Part shown: in pieces, positions 44,778 through 54,279 of the stretch
Layout: every line of letters begins with the position of its first letter
How positions within the stretch are numbered: the stretch's first letter is position 1
From: Chryseobacterium cheonjiense
Lineage (GTDB): Bacteria > Bacteroidota > Bacteroidia > Flavobacteriales > Weeksellaceae
Assembly (NCBI RefSeq): GCF_012927265.1
Contig: NZ_JABBGF010000004.1
Coordinates: forward strand, 62,001 to 126,000
Length of the DNA: 64,000 nucleotides
Reading direction: 5' to 3'
Translations under genes and position numbers: made by a program
Notes under the pieces: generated by a model
What the model was told of the DNA's origin: nothing
The model's database searches: none
The model's input: the letters and a program-made list of their open reading frames with translations, nothing else

Positions 44778-46898
44778 ATGAACAAGTACACTTGTCCTAT
44801 GCACCCGCAGGTGCTAAAAGACGAACCGGGAAAATGCCCCCTTTGCAGCATGGCATTGGTTCCCATAGGCGGTACGTCAGCCTCTCATGAACACACATCA
44901 GGACATGGGCATTCGGGACATGCTCACCCTGACCATGCTAAAGAAAGTTTTGATAAACATGAGGGGCATCATACGGGCGATTTCCTCGCACGTTTTTGGG
45001 TAAGCCTCATCATTACAATTCCTATCCTGCTGCTGTCGCACATGATACAGCAGTGGTTAGGCTTTAGCTTTACTTTCAGTGGCGATAAGTATGTGCTGCT
45101 TGCGTTGGGTACGGTTATGTATATCTATGGAGGCTTGCCATTCCTAAAAGGAATGATTGGCGAGATAAAAGCCAAAGCCATAGGCATGATGACCCTTGTT
45201 GCCATCGCCATATCGGTAGCCTATATCTATTCGGTAGCCGTTGTGTTTGGTTTGCAGGGGATGGATTTCTTTTGGGAGTTAGCCACGCTTATTGACATTA
45301 TGCTATTGGGGCATTGGCTCGAAATGCGTTCTCAAATGGCTGCATCGAGGGCATTACAGTCGTTGGTGGCTTTACTGCCTAATGATGTTACCGTGGAGCG
45401 GAACGGAGAAGCTGTAAAGATAAAGCTCGAAGACCTGCAAAGCGGTGAAACGGTTATCATAAAACCGGGAGAAAAAATTCCTGCCGATGGATTGGTACTG
45501 GAGGGGCTTTCGTACATCAATGAAAGTATGCTTACTGGAGAAAGTGTTCCGGTAAAAAAAGAAGCCAACAGTAAGGTTATTGCAGGCTCTATCAATGGCG
45601 ATGGTGCGGTAAAAGTTAAGGTAACAGCGGTCGGAAAAGACAGTTACTTAAACAGGGTTATCAATCTTGTACAAGAGGCACAGGCTACCAAGTCCAATAC
45701 ACAAAACCTTGCGGACAAAGTAGCAAAATGGCTCACCTTTATTGCTATTGCCGTAGGCATAGGCACATTCATTTATTGGTATGCCAGCAATGGGGATATT
45801 GCTTTTGCATTAGAACGAATGGTTACTGTAATGGTAACAGCTTGCCCCCACGCATTGGGCGTAGCTATCCCTTTGGTGGTCGCTATTTCCACAACGCTAT
45901 CGGCGACCAATGGGCTGCTTATCCGCAACCGCACGGCATTTGAAACGACCCGGAAGCTATCTACCATCATTTTTGATAAGACCGGAACGCTTACCAAAGG
46001 TTCCCACGCAGTAGAAAAGGTTTTCCCTTTAACAGATGAATATAATGCCGATGAGGTTATCCAGTATGCTGCCGCAGTACAGCAAAATTCAGAACACCAT
46101 ATCGCAAAAGGTATTATGGCTGCATTGAAAGAAAGGAGCCTCACCCTATGGAAGTCTGAAAACTTTAGCTATATGCAGGGCATAGGTGTAAAAGGTGTTG
46201 TAAACGGGAAAAATGTCGTAGCGGCGGGACCGAATTATTTCGCCGAAAAGCACCTTTCACTGCCCGAAATCCCAACTGAAATCAATCAGGAAGCCGAAAC
46301 GGTAAACTTTGTTTTAATCGAAAATAAAGTAGCAGGTATCATCACTTTGGCAGACAGTATCCGTGAGGGTTCAAAGCAAGCTATTGACGACCTCAAACGA
46401 TTGAATATCAAATCCTTTTTGCTTACAGGCGACAATGAAAAGATTGCTGCTGCGGTAGCTGGAAAATTGAGAATGGATGGGTATTTGGCAAATGTACTTC
46501 CGCACAATAAGCAGGAAAAAGTAAAGGAATTTCAAAACAAAGGTGAAGTTGTGGCAATGACAGGCGATGGCGTAAATGATGCTCCTGCGTTGGCACAGGC
46601 AGATGTTGGCATTGCCGTAGGTTCCGGTACAGACGTGGCAGCCGAAACTGCGGACATTATATTGGTGGACAGTGACCCCAGAGATGTGGTCAAACTGATT
46701 GACTTCGGCAAACTTACTTATAAAAAGATGGTACAAAACCTGATATGGGCGGTTGGCTACAACGTGGTAGCAATCCCTCTTGCCGCAGGTGTACTCTATC
46801 CGAAATTTATTTTAAGCCCGGCAATGGGTGCTGTACTGATGAGCATAAGTACCATTGTAGTGGCTATTAATGCAAGTTTATTAAAAATCAAAAAGTAA
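44778..46898 (+). CDS. Copper-translocating P1B-type ATPase (CPH motif, CopB-like)
   Basis: A 706-residue inner-membrane pump exporting copper from the cytosol at the cost of ATP. The N-terminus has a heavy-metal-binding domain YTCPMHPQVLKDEPGKCPLC (4-23), then a His-rich stretch (37-65), in place of a CxxC HMA domain. The transmembrane metal site is ACPHALG (CPH at 356-358), the P1B-3 type reported for Cu(II)/Cu(I)/Ag pumps. Further motifs are TGES (253-256), the phosphorylated DKTGT (400-404), the SEHHIAKGI histidine of the N domain and MTGDGVNDAPAL. It is the second gene of the copper operon; a DUF3347 lipoprotein follows after 6 bp. Confidence 0.93.
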   Translation: MNKYTCPMHPQVLKDEPGKCPLCSMALVPIGGTSASHEHTSGHGHSGHAHPDHAKESFDKHEGHHTGDFLARFWVSLIITIPILLLSHMIQQWLGFSFTFSGDKYVLLALGTVMYIYGGLPFLKGMIGEIKAKAIGMMTLVAIAISVAYIYSVAVVFGLQGMDFFWELATLIDIMLLGHWLEMRSQMAASRALQSLVALLPNDVTVERNGEAVKIKLEDLQSGETVIIKPGEKIPADGLVLEGLSYINESMLTGESVPVKKEANSKVIAGSINGDGAVKVKVTAVGKDSYLNRVINLVQEAQATKSNTQNLADKVAKWLTFIAIAVGIGTFIYWYASNGDIAFALERMVTVMVTACPHALGVAIPLVVAISTTLSATNGLLIRNRTAFETTRKLSTIIFDKTGTLTKGSHAVEKVFPLTDEYNADEVIQYAAAVQQNSEHHIAKGIMAALKERSLTLWKSENFSYMQGIGVKGVVNGKNVVAAGPNYFAEKHLSLPEIPTEINQEAETVNFVLIENKVAGIITLADSIREGSKQAIDDLKRLNIKSFLLTGDNEKIAAAVAGKLRMDGYLANVLPHNKQEKVKEFQNKGEVVAMTGDGVNDAPALAQADVGIAVGSGTDVAAETADIILVDSDPRDVVKLIDFGKLTYKKMVQNLIWAVGYNVVAIPLAAGVLYPKFILSPAMGAVLMSISTIVVAINASLLKIKK

Positions 46899-46904
46899 AT
46901 AAAA

Positions 46905-47558
46905 ATGAAAAATATAACAATATCAATCTTCGCTGTTATCACAGTATTTATAGCAGCTTCATGTAATCAGTCGTCAACTAAGAACAACGAGCTGTCCGAA
47001 AATAATACAACTGCCACTTCGGGCGAGCAGGCACCTTCTCAGTCAAAAGTGAATGACACAGTGCCCTTACCAGCTACGCCTGATACATCCATCGGTAAGA
47101 ATGCAGGAGAAACAGCAACTGGTGGTTTTTCTATTGCGCCCATAGTGGCTGATTATCTGTCACTGAAGAACGCTCTTGTTTCAGACGATGCTAATGCTGC
47201 TGCCGATGCAGGTAAAAAGCTGTTTGCCACCCTGAATAAAGTGGACATGAAAACCGTCCCTGCCGATAATCACAAAAAATACATGGACATAACAGATGAT
47301 ATAAAGGAAAACGCAGAGCATATTGGCGACAATGCAGGTAAAATTGATCATCAGAGAGAGCATCTGGCATCATTAAGTGAAGATATCAGTGATCTTATTA
47401 CGCTGTTCGGTTCTCCGCAGGCACTCTATCAGGATCATTGCCCAATGTTCAATGATGGCAAAGGAGCTATTTGGTTAAGCGAAAGCAAAGCAATCAAAAA
47501 TCCTTATTACGGTTCAAAAATGATTACCTGCGGTATGGTGGAAAAAACCTTTAATTAA
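46905..47558 (+). CDS. DUF3347 lipoprotein
   Basis: A 217-residue lipoprotein. The signal ends in a lipobox (FIAASC, Cys near 20), followed by a low-complexity linker rich in N, S and T (21-70). The rest is a DUF3347 domain: IVADYLSLKNALVSDDANAAADAGKKLF ... LYQDHCPMFNDGKGAIWLSESKAIKNPYYGSKMITCG. The conserved Cys-Pro-Met and second Cys could hold copper. It is paralogous to the C-terminal half of the HMA protein at 43882. It sits 1 bp from the haem-binding gene, so it is part of the copper operon. Confidence 0.85.
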   Translation: MKNITISIFAVITVFIAASCNQSSTKNNELSENNTTATSGEQAPSQSKVNDTVPLPATPDTSIGKNAGETATGGFSIAPIVADYLSLKNALVSDDANAAADAGKKLFATLNKVDMKTVPADNHKKYMDITDDIKENAEHIGDNAGKIDHQREHLASLSEDISDLITLFGSPQALYQDHCPMFNDGKGAIWLSESKAIKNPYYGSKMITCGMVEKTFN

Positions 47559-47559
47559 T

Positions 47560-48015
47560 ATGTCCTTAACGAAGAAAATCATATTGGGGTTGACTATTAT
47601 CTTAATCGGCATACAGTTTTTTCAACCGTTACAGAACAAGTCGGATGAAGTGACAGCCTCTCATATTGAAAAGGTGTATGCCGTACCCCAAAATGTAAAG
47701 GCTGTCCTTGTCCAATCCTGCTACGACTGTCATAGCAACAATACCCATTATCCGTGGTATAGCCGCATCCAGCCGGGGTCATGGTATATGGCGCAGCATA
47801 TCAAAAAAGGTAAGGAGGAACTCAACTTCAGCAACTTTGGGGAGTATTCCCCCCGCAAGCAGCGAAATAAGTTCAGGGCTATGGCGGGACAGGTCAAGGA
47901 CGGAGAAATGCCCTTATCGTCATATACACTAATTCATCGCAATGCAGTATTGTCGCAAGAGGATAAGCAAGTTTTGGTGAAATGGTTTGGCGTAATGGAA
48001 GACAGTATTAAATAA
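47560..48015 (+). CDS. Haem-binding domain protein (cytochrome c-like CxxCH)
   Basis: A 151-residue protein with an N-terminal hydrophobic anchor (IILGLTIILIGIQFF). It then has a single c-type haem attachment motif in VQSCYDCHSNNTHYPWYSRIQPGSWYMAQHI. YSPRKQRNKFRAMAGQVKDGEMPLSSYTLIHRNAVLSQEDKQVLVKWF is typical of the Bacteroidota Haem_bd family. A methionine (GEMPLSSY) may be the distal ligand. It probably moves electrons in the periplasm, possibly to or from the multicopper oxidase that starts 14 bp downstream. Confidence 0.85.
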   Translation: MSLTKKIILGLTIILIGIQFFQPLQNKSDEVTASHIEKVYAVPQNVKAVLVQSCYDCHSNNTHYPWYSRIQPGSWYMAQHIKKGKEELNFSNFGEYSPRKQRNKFRAMAGQVKDGEMPLSSYTLIHRNAVLSQEDKQVLVKWFGVMEDSIK

Positions 48016-48029
48016 AATTTTTAAAATCA

Positions 48030-50318
48030 ATGAACAGATATAAGAATATACCCATAAAAATGCTGCAAACGGTATTGCTACTGCTTTGCGCACAAACCCT
48101 GTTTGCACAGAAAGTGGTGCATTACGAATTGTATGTAAAAGATACGCTTGTCAATTATGCAGGTAAGCAAAAAAGAGCGATTGCCGTAAACGGTCAAATC
48201 CCGATGCCTACGCTCACTTTCACCGAGGGTGATACAGCCGAAATTGTTGTTCATAATCAATTGAAAGAAAGCACATCGCTGCATTGGCACGGTGTATTTC
48301 TCCCCAACAAAGAAGACGGAGTTCCCTGGCTTACCCAAAAACCGATAGCTCCCGGGGCTACCTATACCTATCGTTTTCCTATTATACAAAGCGGAACGCA
48401 CTGGTACCATTCGCATTCTGGATTACAGGAACAGATTGGGATGTACGGAAACTTTGTAATGAAGAAAAGAAAGGACGATAAGACGTTTAGAAAAGGAATA
48501 GATGATTTACCTGAAGTTCCCATTGTTTTAAGCGAATGGACCAACCTCAATCCAAAAAATATCAACAGAATGCTGCATAATGCCAACGACTGGGCGGCGA
48601 TTAAGAAGAATTCAACACAGTCTTATGCAGAAGCCATTCGTGAGGGTTATTTTAAAACCAAGCTAAAAAACGAATGGAAACGTATGCTGGCAATGGATGT
48701 AAGCGATGTTTACTATGACAAAGTACTAATGAATGGAAACAATACCACAGATTTAAAAACCATCGATGGCAAATCATTGAAAGCAGGCGATAAAGTGAGG
48801 TTAAGAATATCCAACGGTGGAGCTTCTTCTTATTTCTGGTTGCGTTACGCAGGTGGAAAGATTACAGTAGTCGCTAATGACGGCAATGATGTAGAACCTG
48901 TAGATGTTGACCGGTTGATTATTGGTGTTTCAGAAACTTACGATGTTGTGGTTACGATTCCTGCCGATGGCGTGGCTTATGAATTTTTGGCAACAACCGA
49001 AGACCGAACACAGTCTGCAAGTTATTTTGTTGGAAATGGTGTTAAACAGTTGATTTCCCCTCTTCCCCGTCTTAAATATTTTGAAGGAATGAAAATGATG
49101 AACGGTATGATGAAAATGAACGGAGATCTGGATGATATGGGCATGAAGATGAGCCTGAACAAAATGGACATGAACGTAGTGATGTATCCCGAAATTACGG
49201 GACCAGCCGGAAAGAAAGAAGATCACAGCCAGCATAATATGGATATGGAATCTGGAATGAAAATGGACACCGACCCGAATAGATACAATGCAAATGCCCT
49301 GGGAGATATTACAACTCTAAATTATTCAATGTTGCAATCTCCATATAATACTACATTGCCAAAGGAGGCTCCTGTAAAAGAATTGAAATTTACACTAACC
49401 GGAAATATGAACCGCTATGTTTGGAGTATGGATAATAAAATCCTTTCCGAAACGGACAAGATACCCGTAAAAAAAGGTGAGGTTTTACGCATTACCATTT
49501 ATAATAATTCGATGATGCGCCATCCGATGCACCTTCACGGGTTTGACTTCAGGGTAATAAATGGAAAAGGAGAAAAATCGCCGCTAAAAAACGTACTCGA
49601 TATTATGCCGATGGAGACCGATACCATTGAATTCCTCGCAAATGAAGAAGGAGACTGGTTTTTCCATTGCCATATCCTTTATCATATGATGTCGGGTATG
49701 AACCGTGTTTTTTCGGTCGGTGATTATCAAAATCCAAATTTGCCAGACAAGAAACAAGCCTATAATATGTTGCAAAGAGAAAGCAATATGCCTCACTTTA
49801 TGGCAGAAAATGATTTTGCGACCAATGGAAACGACGGTCAGGCTATGTTGCAGAATGCCCGATGGAGTTTGGGTACAGAATGGCGATTAGGCTACAACAG
49901 TATGCACGGTTATGAAGTGGAAACTCATCTTGGCAGATACATCGGAAAAATGCAGTGGCTGATGCCTTTTATTGGTTATGACTGGCGATACCGTAAAATG
50001 GGAATTGACCAGCAGGAAAAAAACCTGTTTGGCCAAACCAATGAGAAAGATACCCGAAGGGCCTTTAGTTTAGGTGTAATGTACACTTTACCAATGCTGG
50101 TCAATTTTCAGGCAGAGGTTTATCACGACGGTATTGTAAGATTGGCATTGATGCGTGAGGACATTCCGATTTCTAAGAGATTGAGAGGAGGATTTATGGT
50201 GAATACCGACAAAGAATATATGGGAGAACTCAAATACATTATCAATAAAAACATCGGAATCCGGGCTCATTATGATAGTGATATGGGATGGGGAGCCGGA
50301 TTGTCACTTGTGTATTAA
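48030..50318 (+). CDS. Multicopper oxidase (CopA-like) fused to a CopB-like barrel domain
   Basis: A 762-residue exported protein. The first 590 residues are a CopA-type multicopper oxidase, which oxidises Cu(I) to less toxic Cu(II). Copper ligands are visible in HWHG (85-88), HWYHSH (124-129), HPMHLHGFDF and the type 1 site WFFHCHILYHMMSGM. A Met-rich insert (GMKMMNGMMKMNGDLDDMGMKM ... HNMDMESGMKM, about 350-415) fits Cu(I) binding. The last 150-170 residues (NARWSLGTEWRLGYNSMHGYEVETHLGRYIGKMQWLMPFIGYDW ... YMGELKYIINKNIGIRAHYDSDMGWGAGLSLVY) alternate like beta-barrel strands and resemble CopB. In Proteobacteria CopA and CopB are separate genes. It is the last gene of the copper operon. Confidence 0.88.
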   Translation: MNRYKNIPIKMLQTVLLLLCAQTLFAQKVVHYELYVKDTLVNYAGKQKRAIAVNGQIPMPTLTFTEGDTAEIVVHNQLKESTSLHWHGVFLPNKEDGVPWLTQKPIAPGATYTYRFPIIQSGTHWYHSHSGLQEQIGMYGNFVMKKRKDDKTFRKGIDDLPEVPIVLSEWTNLNPKNINRMLHNANDWAAIKKNSTQSYAEAIREGYFKTKLKNEWKRMLAMDVSDVYYDKVLMNGNNTTDLKTIDGKSLKAGDKVRLRISNGGASSYFWLRYAGGKITVVANDGNDVEPVDVDRLIIGVSETYDVVVTIPADGVAYEFLATTEDRTQSASYFVGNGVKQLISPLPRLKYFEGMKMMNGMMKMNGDLDDMGMKMSLNKMDMNVVMYPEITGPAGKKEDHSQHNMDMESGMKMDTDPNRYNANALGDITTLNYSMLQSPYNTTLPKEAPVKELKFTLTGNMNRYVWSMDNKILSETDKIPVKKGEVLRITIYNNSMMRHPMHLHGFDFRVINGKGEKSPLKNVLDIMPMETDTIEFLANEEGDWFFHCHILYHMMSGMNRVFSVGDYQNPNLPDKKQAYNMLQRESNMPHFMAENDFATNGNDGQAMLQNARWSLGTEWRLGYNSMHGYEVETHLGRYIGKMQWLMPFIGYDWRYRKMGIDQQEKNLFGQTNEKDTRRAFSLGVMYTLPMLVNFQAEVYHDGIVRLALMREDIPISKRLRGGFMVNTDKEYMGELKYIINKNIGIRAHYDSDMGWGAGLSLVY

Positions 50319-50446
50319 TAATAATATTATAAGTTTTTGGATAATTATTTGATTTACTATAAATAAATGGAACTGCAATTGTTTCCACTGAAAATATAAC
50401 AATTAGCTGTTCCATTTAATCAATTACAACTTTAAAATAGAATAAA

Positions 50447-50920
50447 ATGGAAAATATGAATCACAAAAAACAAGATAATACTGTTTATAGAAAGCTTTTT
50501 TTTACACTGATAATTTCATTTATCATCATGTATCTCGTCATGTTTTTAAATGTTGACGAAATTGCTCATGTTTATATAAGTTTAACCCGAACGTACATGA
50601 CATTGCTAATGGTGTCTCCGATGGCCGTGTTAATGATATTGATGATGGGCAATATGTATCATAATAAAAAACTTAATTCCATTATCATTGGTAGTGGAAT
50701 TACTGTATTTATCGTTGCATTTATTTTTCTGCGAAATCAAACTTTCGTCAGCGATATTCAATATATGAAAGCAATGATTCCACATCATTCTTCTGCTATT
50801 ATGACAAGCAAACATGCTGAGATCAAAGATCCAGAAGTGAAGATATTATCAGAAAATATCATAAAATCTCAAGAAGAAGAGATAAAAAAAATGAAGGAAA
50901 AAATTAAAGAACTACAGTAA
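50447..50920 (+). CDS. DUF305 membrane protein
   Basis: A 157-residue protein with three hydrophobic helices (about 18-37, 46-66, 76-95). A DUF305 segment follows: DIQYMKAMIPHHSSAIMTSKHAEIKDPEVKILSENIIKSQEEEIKKMKEKI. The conserved M-x-x-HH and H pairs are metal-ligand candidates, and DUF305 proteins often accompany copper and other metal-resistance genes. It is separated from the oxidase by 128 bp, so it may have its own promoter. It is followed after 5 bp by the VIT-family gene. Confidence 0.8.
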   Translation: MENMNHKKQDNTVYRKLFFTLIISFIIMYLVMFLNVDEIAHVYISLTRTYMTLLMVSPMAVLMILMMGNMYHNKKLNSIIIGSGITVFIVAFIFLRNQTFVSDIQYMKAMIPHHSSAIMTSKHAEIKDPEVKILSENIIKSQEEEIKKMKEKIKELQ

Positions 50921-50925
50921 TACTA

Positions 50926-51624
50926 ATGCATACAAATTTCTTAGAAAAACATTATACCAATCGTGTAGGTTGGCTACGAGCTTCAGTTCTTGGAGCAAAT
51001 GACGGCATCTTATCTGTAACAAGTATTGCTATTGGTGTTGCAGCAGCCAGTTCAGAAAGAAATACGATTATTCTTGCCGCATTGGCGGGCTTGGTTTCCG
51101 GGGCAATGTCTATGGCCGCAGGAGAATATGTTTCTGTCAGTTCGCAGGCAGACACCGAAAAGGCCGACTTGTTGAGAGAAGAGAAAGAGTTAAAAGAAAT
51201 GCCCGAAATGGAATTAGCAGAACTAGCAAAAATATATGAAAGTAGAGGCGTAAGTATGCAAACAGCTTTGCAGGTAGCAAAAGAATTGACCAATCACAAT
51301 GCATTGGAGGCCCACGCCAAAGATGAACTGGGCATTAACGAAATTACACAGGCAAAACCCTTACAGGCAGCTTTAGCATCCTTTGCGTCTTTTACAGCGG
51401 GGGGGATTTTGCCTTTTATAGTTTCTATATTTGCTCCATTAAAAACAATGGTTTATTATCAATATACTTTGTCTATCGTGTTTTTGATGTTGCTGGGTGC
51501 AGTTACTGCAAAAACAGGAGGTTCAAAAATCATAGTTGCGGTTCTCAGAATGTGCTTTTGGGGAACAATAGCAATGGCTGCAACAGCTTTAGTCGGACAT
51601 TTATTTGGGATAAAAAATATTTAA
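50926..51624 (+). CDS. VIT1/CCC1-family transporter
   Basis: A 232-residue inner-membrane protein of the vacuolar iron transporter family, whose members move Fe(II) and Mn(II), usually as metal-proton antiporters. The first half has GWLRASVLGANDGILSVTSIAIGVAAAS and SGAMSMAAGEYVSVSSQADTEKADL. An acidic cytoplasmic insert comes next (REEKELKEMPEMELAELAKIYESRGVS), and three hydrophobic helices close the protein. The start is 5 bp after DUF305 and the next gene is 6 bp away, so an operon is likely. Confidence 0.88.
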   Translation: MHTNFLEKHYTNRVGWLRASVLGANDGILSVTSIAIGVAAASSERNTIILAALAGLVSGAMSMAAGEYVSVSSQADTEKADLLREEKELKEMPEMELAELAKIYESRGVSMQTALQVAKELTNHNALEAHAKDELGINEITQAKPLQAALASFASFTAGGILPFIVSIFAPLKTMVYYQYTLSIVFLMLLGAVTAKTGGSKIIVAVLRMCFWGTIAMAATALVGHLFGIKNI

Positions 51625-51630
51625 ATAAGA

Positions 51631-52254
51631 ATGAATACAGATAAAACTTCAACACAACACTGGAATACCATTTACCAAAGCAAAAACGAGAATGAAGTAA
51701 GCTGGTATCAAGAATATCCGAAAGCTTCCATTGAGTTGATAAAGGAATTAAACTTACCTCTTTCAGCACATATCATCGATATTGGTGGTGGAGAAAGCCA
51801 TTTGGTAGATGTTCTTCTGGAGATGGGCTATACGAATATTTCTGTCCTAGATATTTCTGAAACTGCACTTCAAAAAAACCAAAACAGATTGGGAGAAAAA
51901 AGTAAGCTGGTAAATTGGATTGCAACTGATATTACTGAATTTATACCAAGACAAAAATATGACCTGTGGCATGACAGAGCGGCTTTTCATTTTTTAACGG
52001 CTGAAGAAAATGTCAAAAAATATGTTTCAATTGCTGAAAGGACTATCACTCAAGATGGATTTTTGATTATGGGAACATTCTCCGATAATGGTCCAACCAA
52101 ATGCAGTGGTCTCGATACCAAACAATTTACCGAGGAATCACTGAAAAAAGTTTTTGAGAGATCTTTTGAGCTAAAGAGTTTCAAATATCTCGACCATTCT
52201 ACACCTTTTAATACAATTCAGAATTTTTTATTTTGTACATTTCAAAGAAAATAA
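51631..52254 (+). CDS. Class I SAM-dependent methyltransferase
   Basis: A 207-residue soluble methyltransferase. The start HWNTIYQSKNENEVSWYQEYPKASIELI is followed by motif I IIDIGGGESHLVDVLLEMG, the acidic VLDISETAL, and WHDRAAFHFLTAEENVKKYV, a phrase common in a group of Bacteroidota enzymes sometimes labelled thiopurine- or tellurite-resistance-like. The substrate is unknown. It sits in the metal-resistance run 6 bp after the VIT gene and 8 bp before a LysR gene. Confidence 0.82.
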   Translation: MNTDKTSTQHWNTIYQSKNENEVSWYQEYPKASIELIKELNLPLSAHIIDIGGGESHLVDVLLEMGYTNISVLDISETALQKNQNRLGEKSKLVNWIATDITEFIPRQKYDLWHDRAAFHFLTAEENVKKYVSIAERTITQDGFLIMGTFSDNGPTKCSGLDTKQFTEESLKKVFERSFELKSFKYLDHSTPFNTIQNFLFCTFQRK

Positions 52255-52262
52255 AATAGCAG

Positions 52263-53156
52263 ATGTTTGATTTCAGATTGAAAGTATTTTTTACCGTTGC
52301 CAAAAGGCTCAACTTTACCAAAGCTTCGGAAGAACTGTATATCACACAGCCTGCAGTTACCAAGCACATTAAGGAGATTGAAAATTATTTCAAGGTAAAA
52401 CTGTTTGACCGGAACGGAACAAAAATTAAACTTACACCCGCAGGCGAAACTTTATTACAGTATTCGGAACAGTTGTTTTCAATCTATCAGAATATGGAAT
52501 TTGATCTCAATGCTTTTACTCAAAACAAATCAGGAACGCTGCGAATTGGCGCAAGTACTACCGCAGCACAATACCTGCTGCCTCCTATATTGGCAGCATT
52601 TCACCGTAAGTTCGACAAGGTAAAAGTTCAGTTGGTTACAGGAAACACAGAGCAAATAGAGATTGCTTTGCAGAATAAAAATATTGATTTAGGAATTATA
52701 GAAGGAAAATCGAGAAGCACCTTATTCAAATACTCCGCCTTTATAAAGGATGAACTCGTATTGGTTGCAAAAAATGGACATTCGATCTCAAAAAAATCAT
52801 CTGTAAAAGTAGAAGATCTAATAAAGTATAGTTTTCTTTTACGTGAACCGGGTTCTGGGACACTTGAAGTCATTGCACACGCTCTCAAACAGTCTGGTAT
52901 AAAAATAAGTAATCTCAATTTAGAAATGCAGTTGGACAGTTCGGAAAGCATCAAAATGTACCTGCTCAATTCAGAAGCCTTGGCTTTTCTTTCCATATAT
53001 TCCATTTTCAAAGAACTAAAAAACAATGAATGTACTGTTGTAGAAGTAAAAGGACTAAGTATAGAACGAGAATTTAACTTTATTCAAAATCAGGGTGACA
53101 GCGAAAATCTTTCTGATTTGTTTATGAGATTTGCGATAAGTTATAACTTTAGGTAA
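52263..53156 (+). CDS. LysR-family transcriptional regulator
   Basis: A 297-residue LysR-type regulator. The N-terminal winged helix-turn-helix is clear: FFTVAKRLNFTKASEELYITQPAVTKHIKEIENYFKVKLFDRNGTKIKLTPAGETLL (residues about 8-63). The C-terminal periplasmic-binding-like effector domain starts near residue 90 (GTLRIGASTTAAQYLLPPILAAFHRKF). It lies directly upstream of a YeiH-family gene in the same orientation. The same pairing (YeiE-YeiH) is known in enterobacteria, so control of that transporter, possibly in response to sulphur compounds, is a reasonable inference. Confidence 0.9.
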   Translation: MFDFRLKVFFTVAKRLNFTKASEELYITQPAVTKHIKEIENYFKVKLFDRNGTKIKLTPAGETLLQYSEQLFSIYQNMEFDLNAFTQNKSGTLRIGASTTAAQYLLPPILAAFHRKFDKVKVQLVTGNTEQIEIALQNKNIDLGIIEGKSRSTLFKYSAFIKDELVLVAKNGHSISKKSSVKVEDLIKYSFLLREPGSGTLEVIAHALKQSGIKISNLNLEMQLDSSESIKMYLLNSEALAFLSIYSIFKELKNNECTVVEVKGLSIEREFNFIQNQGDSENLSDLFMRFAISYNFR

Positions 53157-53231
53157 TGACAGATAACGAATAGCAATTTCTGCCAGACTTTCCAAATGAT
53201 GACATTTGTATCATTAAAATATAAAGTCATT

Positions 53232-54218
53232 ATGGAACAAGACACTCAAAAGCCCAATAAGCTTAATCGATTCAAAAGTCTTCTAGATCGAAGTATTACA
53301 ACTCGTGAAGTTATTTTTTTGTTAGCAGTCGTATTCTGCCTATCTCCTTTAATATCTCCGCCTATTGCATTGTTGATGGGGCTTGTCATCGCACAGTTCA
53401 TTGGCCATCCTTACCTTCATCTCAATCATAAGGCGACGCACATTCTACTACAGGTTTCAGTGGTTGGTTTAGGATTTGGAATGAACGTGACCAGTGCAAT
53501 GAAGGCTGGTAAAGAAGGAATCCTTTTCACTATAGTTTCTATTATTGGAACCTTGGTTATAGGATATTTGATGGGAAAATTCCTCAAAATTGACAAAAAG
53601 AGTTCCTATCTGATCTCTGCAGGAACCGCTATTTGCGGAGGAAGTGCTATTGCTGCTGTTTCTCCTGTCATTAAAGCTGAGGAAAAACAAATATCAGTGG
53701 CATTAGGTACGGTTTTCATTCTTAATTCAATTGCTTTATTCATTTTCCCAATAATTGGTCACGCCCTGAATTTGTCTCAGACCCAGTTTGGTTTATGGAG
53801 TGCCATTGCCATTCACGACACCAGTTCAGTAGTGGGAGCAGCAAGCAAATACGGAACTCAGGCTTTGGAAGTAGCAACTACTGTTAAGTTGGCGCGTGCT
53901 TTATGGATTATTCCTATAGCATTTCTATCTACATTCCTTTTCAAAAACAAAGGCAGTAAAGTGAAAATCCCCTACTTTATAGGCTTATTTGTTTTGGCTA
54001 TGATTGTCAATACCTATATTCCTTTTGTTCAGAATTTCAGTCATTACCTTACCGGTATTGCCAAAGCAGGGCTAACCTTAACTTTATTTTTAATTGGCTG
54101 CGGTCTGAATAGAAAATTACTGATGAGCGTTGGTTTTAGACCTTTGATTCAGGGCGTTGTACTTTGGGGCATCATTTCTGCTGCTGCATTATGGGCGGTA
54201 ACTTCTTTTGCCAGTTAA
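53232..54218 (+). CDS. YeiH/UPF0324-family putative sulfate exporter
   Basis: A 328-residue inner-membrane protein of the putative sulfate exporter family, with about nine to ten hydrophobic helices. Family-typical stretches are VSVVGLGFGMNVTSAMKAGKEG, SAGTAICGGSAIAAVSPVIKAEEKQISVALGTVFILNSIALFIFP and AIHDTSSVVGAASKYG. I start at ATG 53232 (MEQDTQKPN) because the longer frame's first 12 residues look like leader sequence. It follows a LysR regulator by 75 bp. The transported compound is not experimentally settled for this family. Confidence 0.87.
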   Translation: MEQDTQKPNKLNRFKSLLDRSITTREVIFLLAVVFCLSPLISPPIALLMGLVIAQFIGHPYLHLNHKATHILLQVSVVGLGFGMNVTSAMKAGKEGILFTIVSIIGTLVIGYLMGKFLKIDKKSSYLISAGTAICGGSAIAAVSPVIKAEEKQISVALGTVFILNSIALFIFPIIGHALNLSQTQFGLWSAIAIHDTSSVVGAASKYGTQALEVATTVKLARALWIIPIAFLSTFLFKNKGSKVKIPYFIGLFVLAMIVNTYIPFVQNFSHYLTGIAKAGLTLTLFLIGCGLNRKLLMSVGFRPLIQGVVLWGIISAAALWAVTSFAS

Positions 54219-54279
54219 GAATCTATTGCTTAATGTATTTGAACAAATTAATATCATACTTCACTAAACAAGAAATAAT

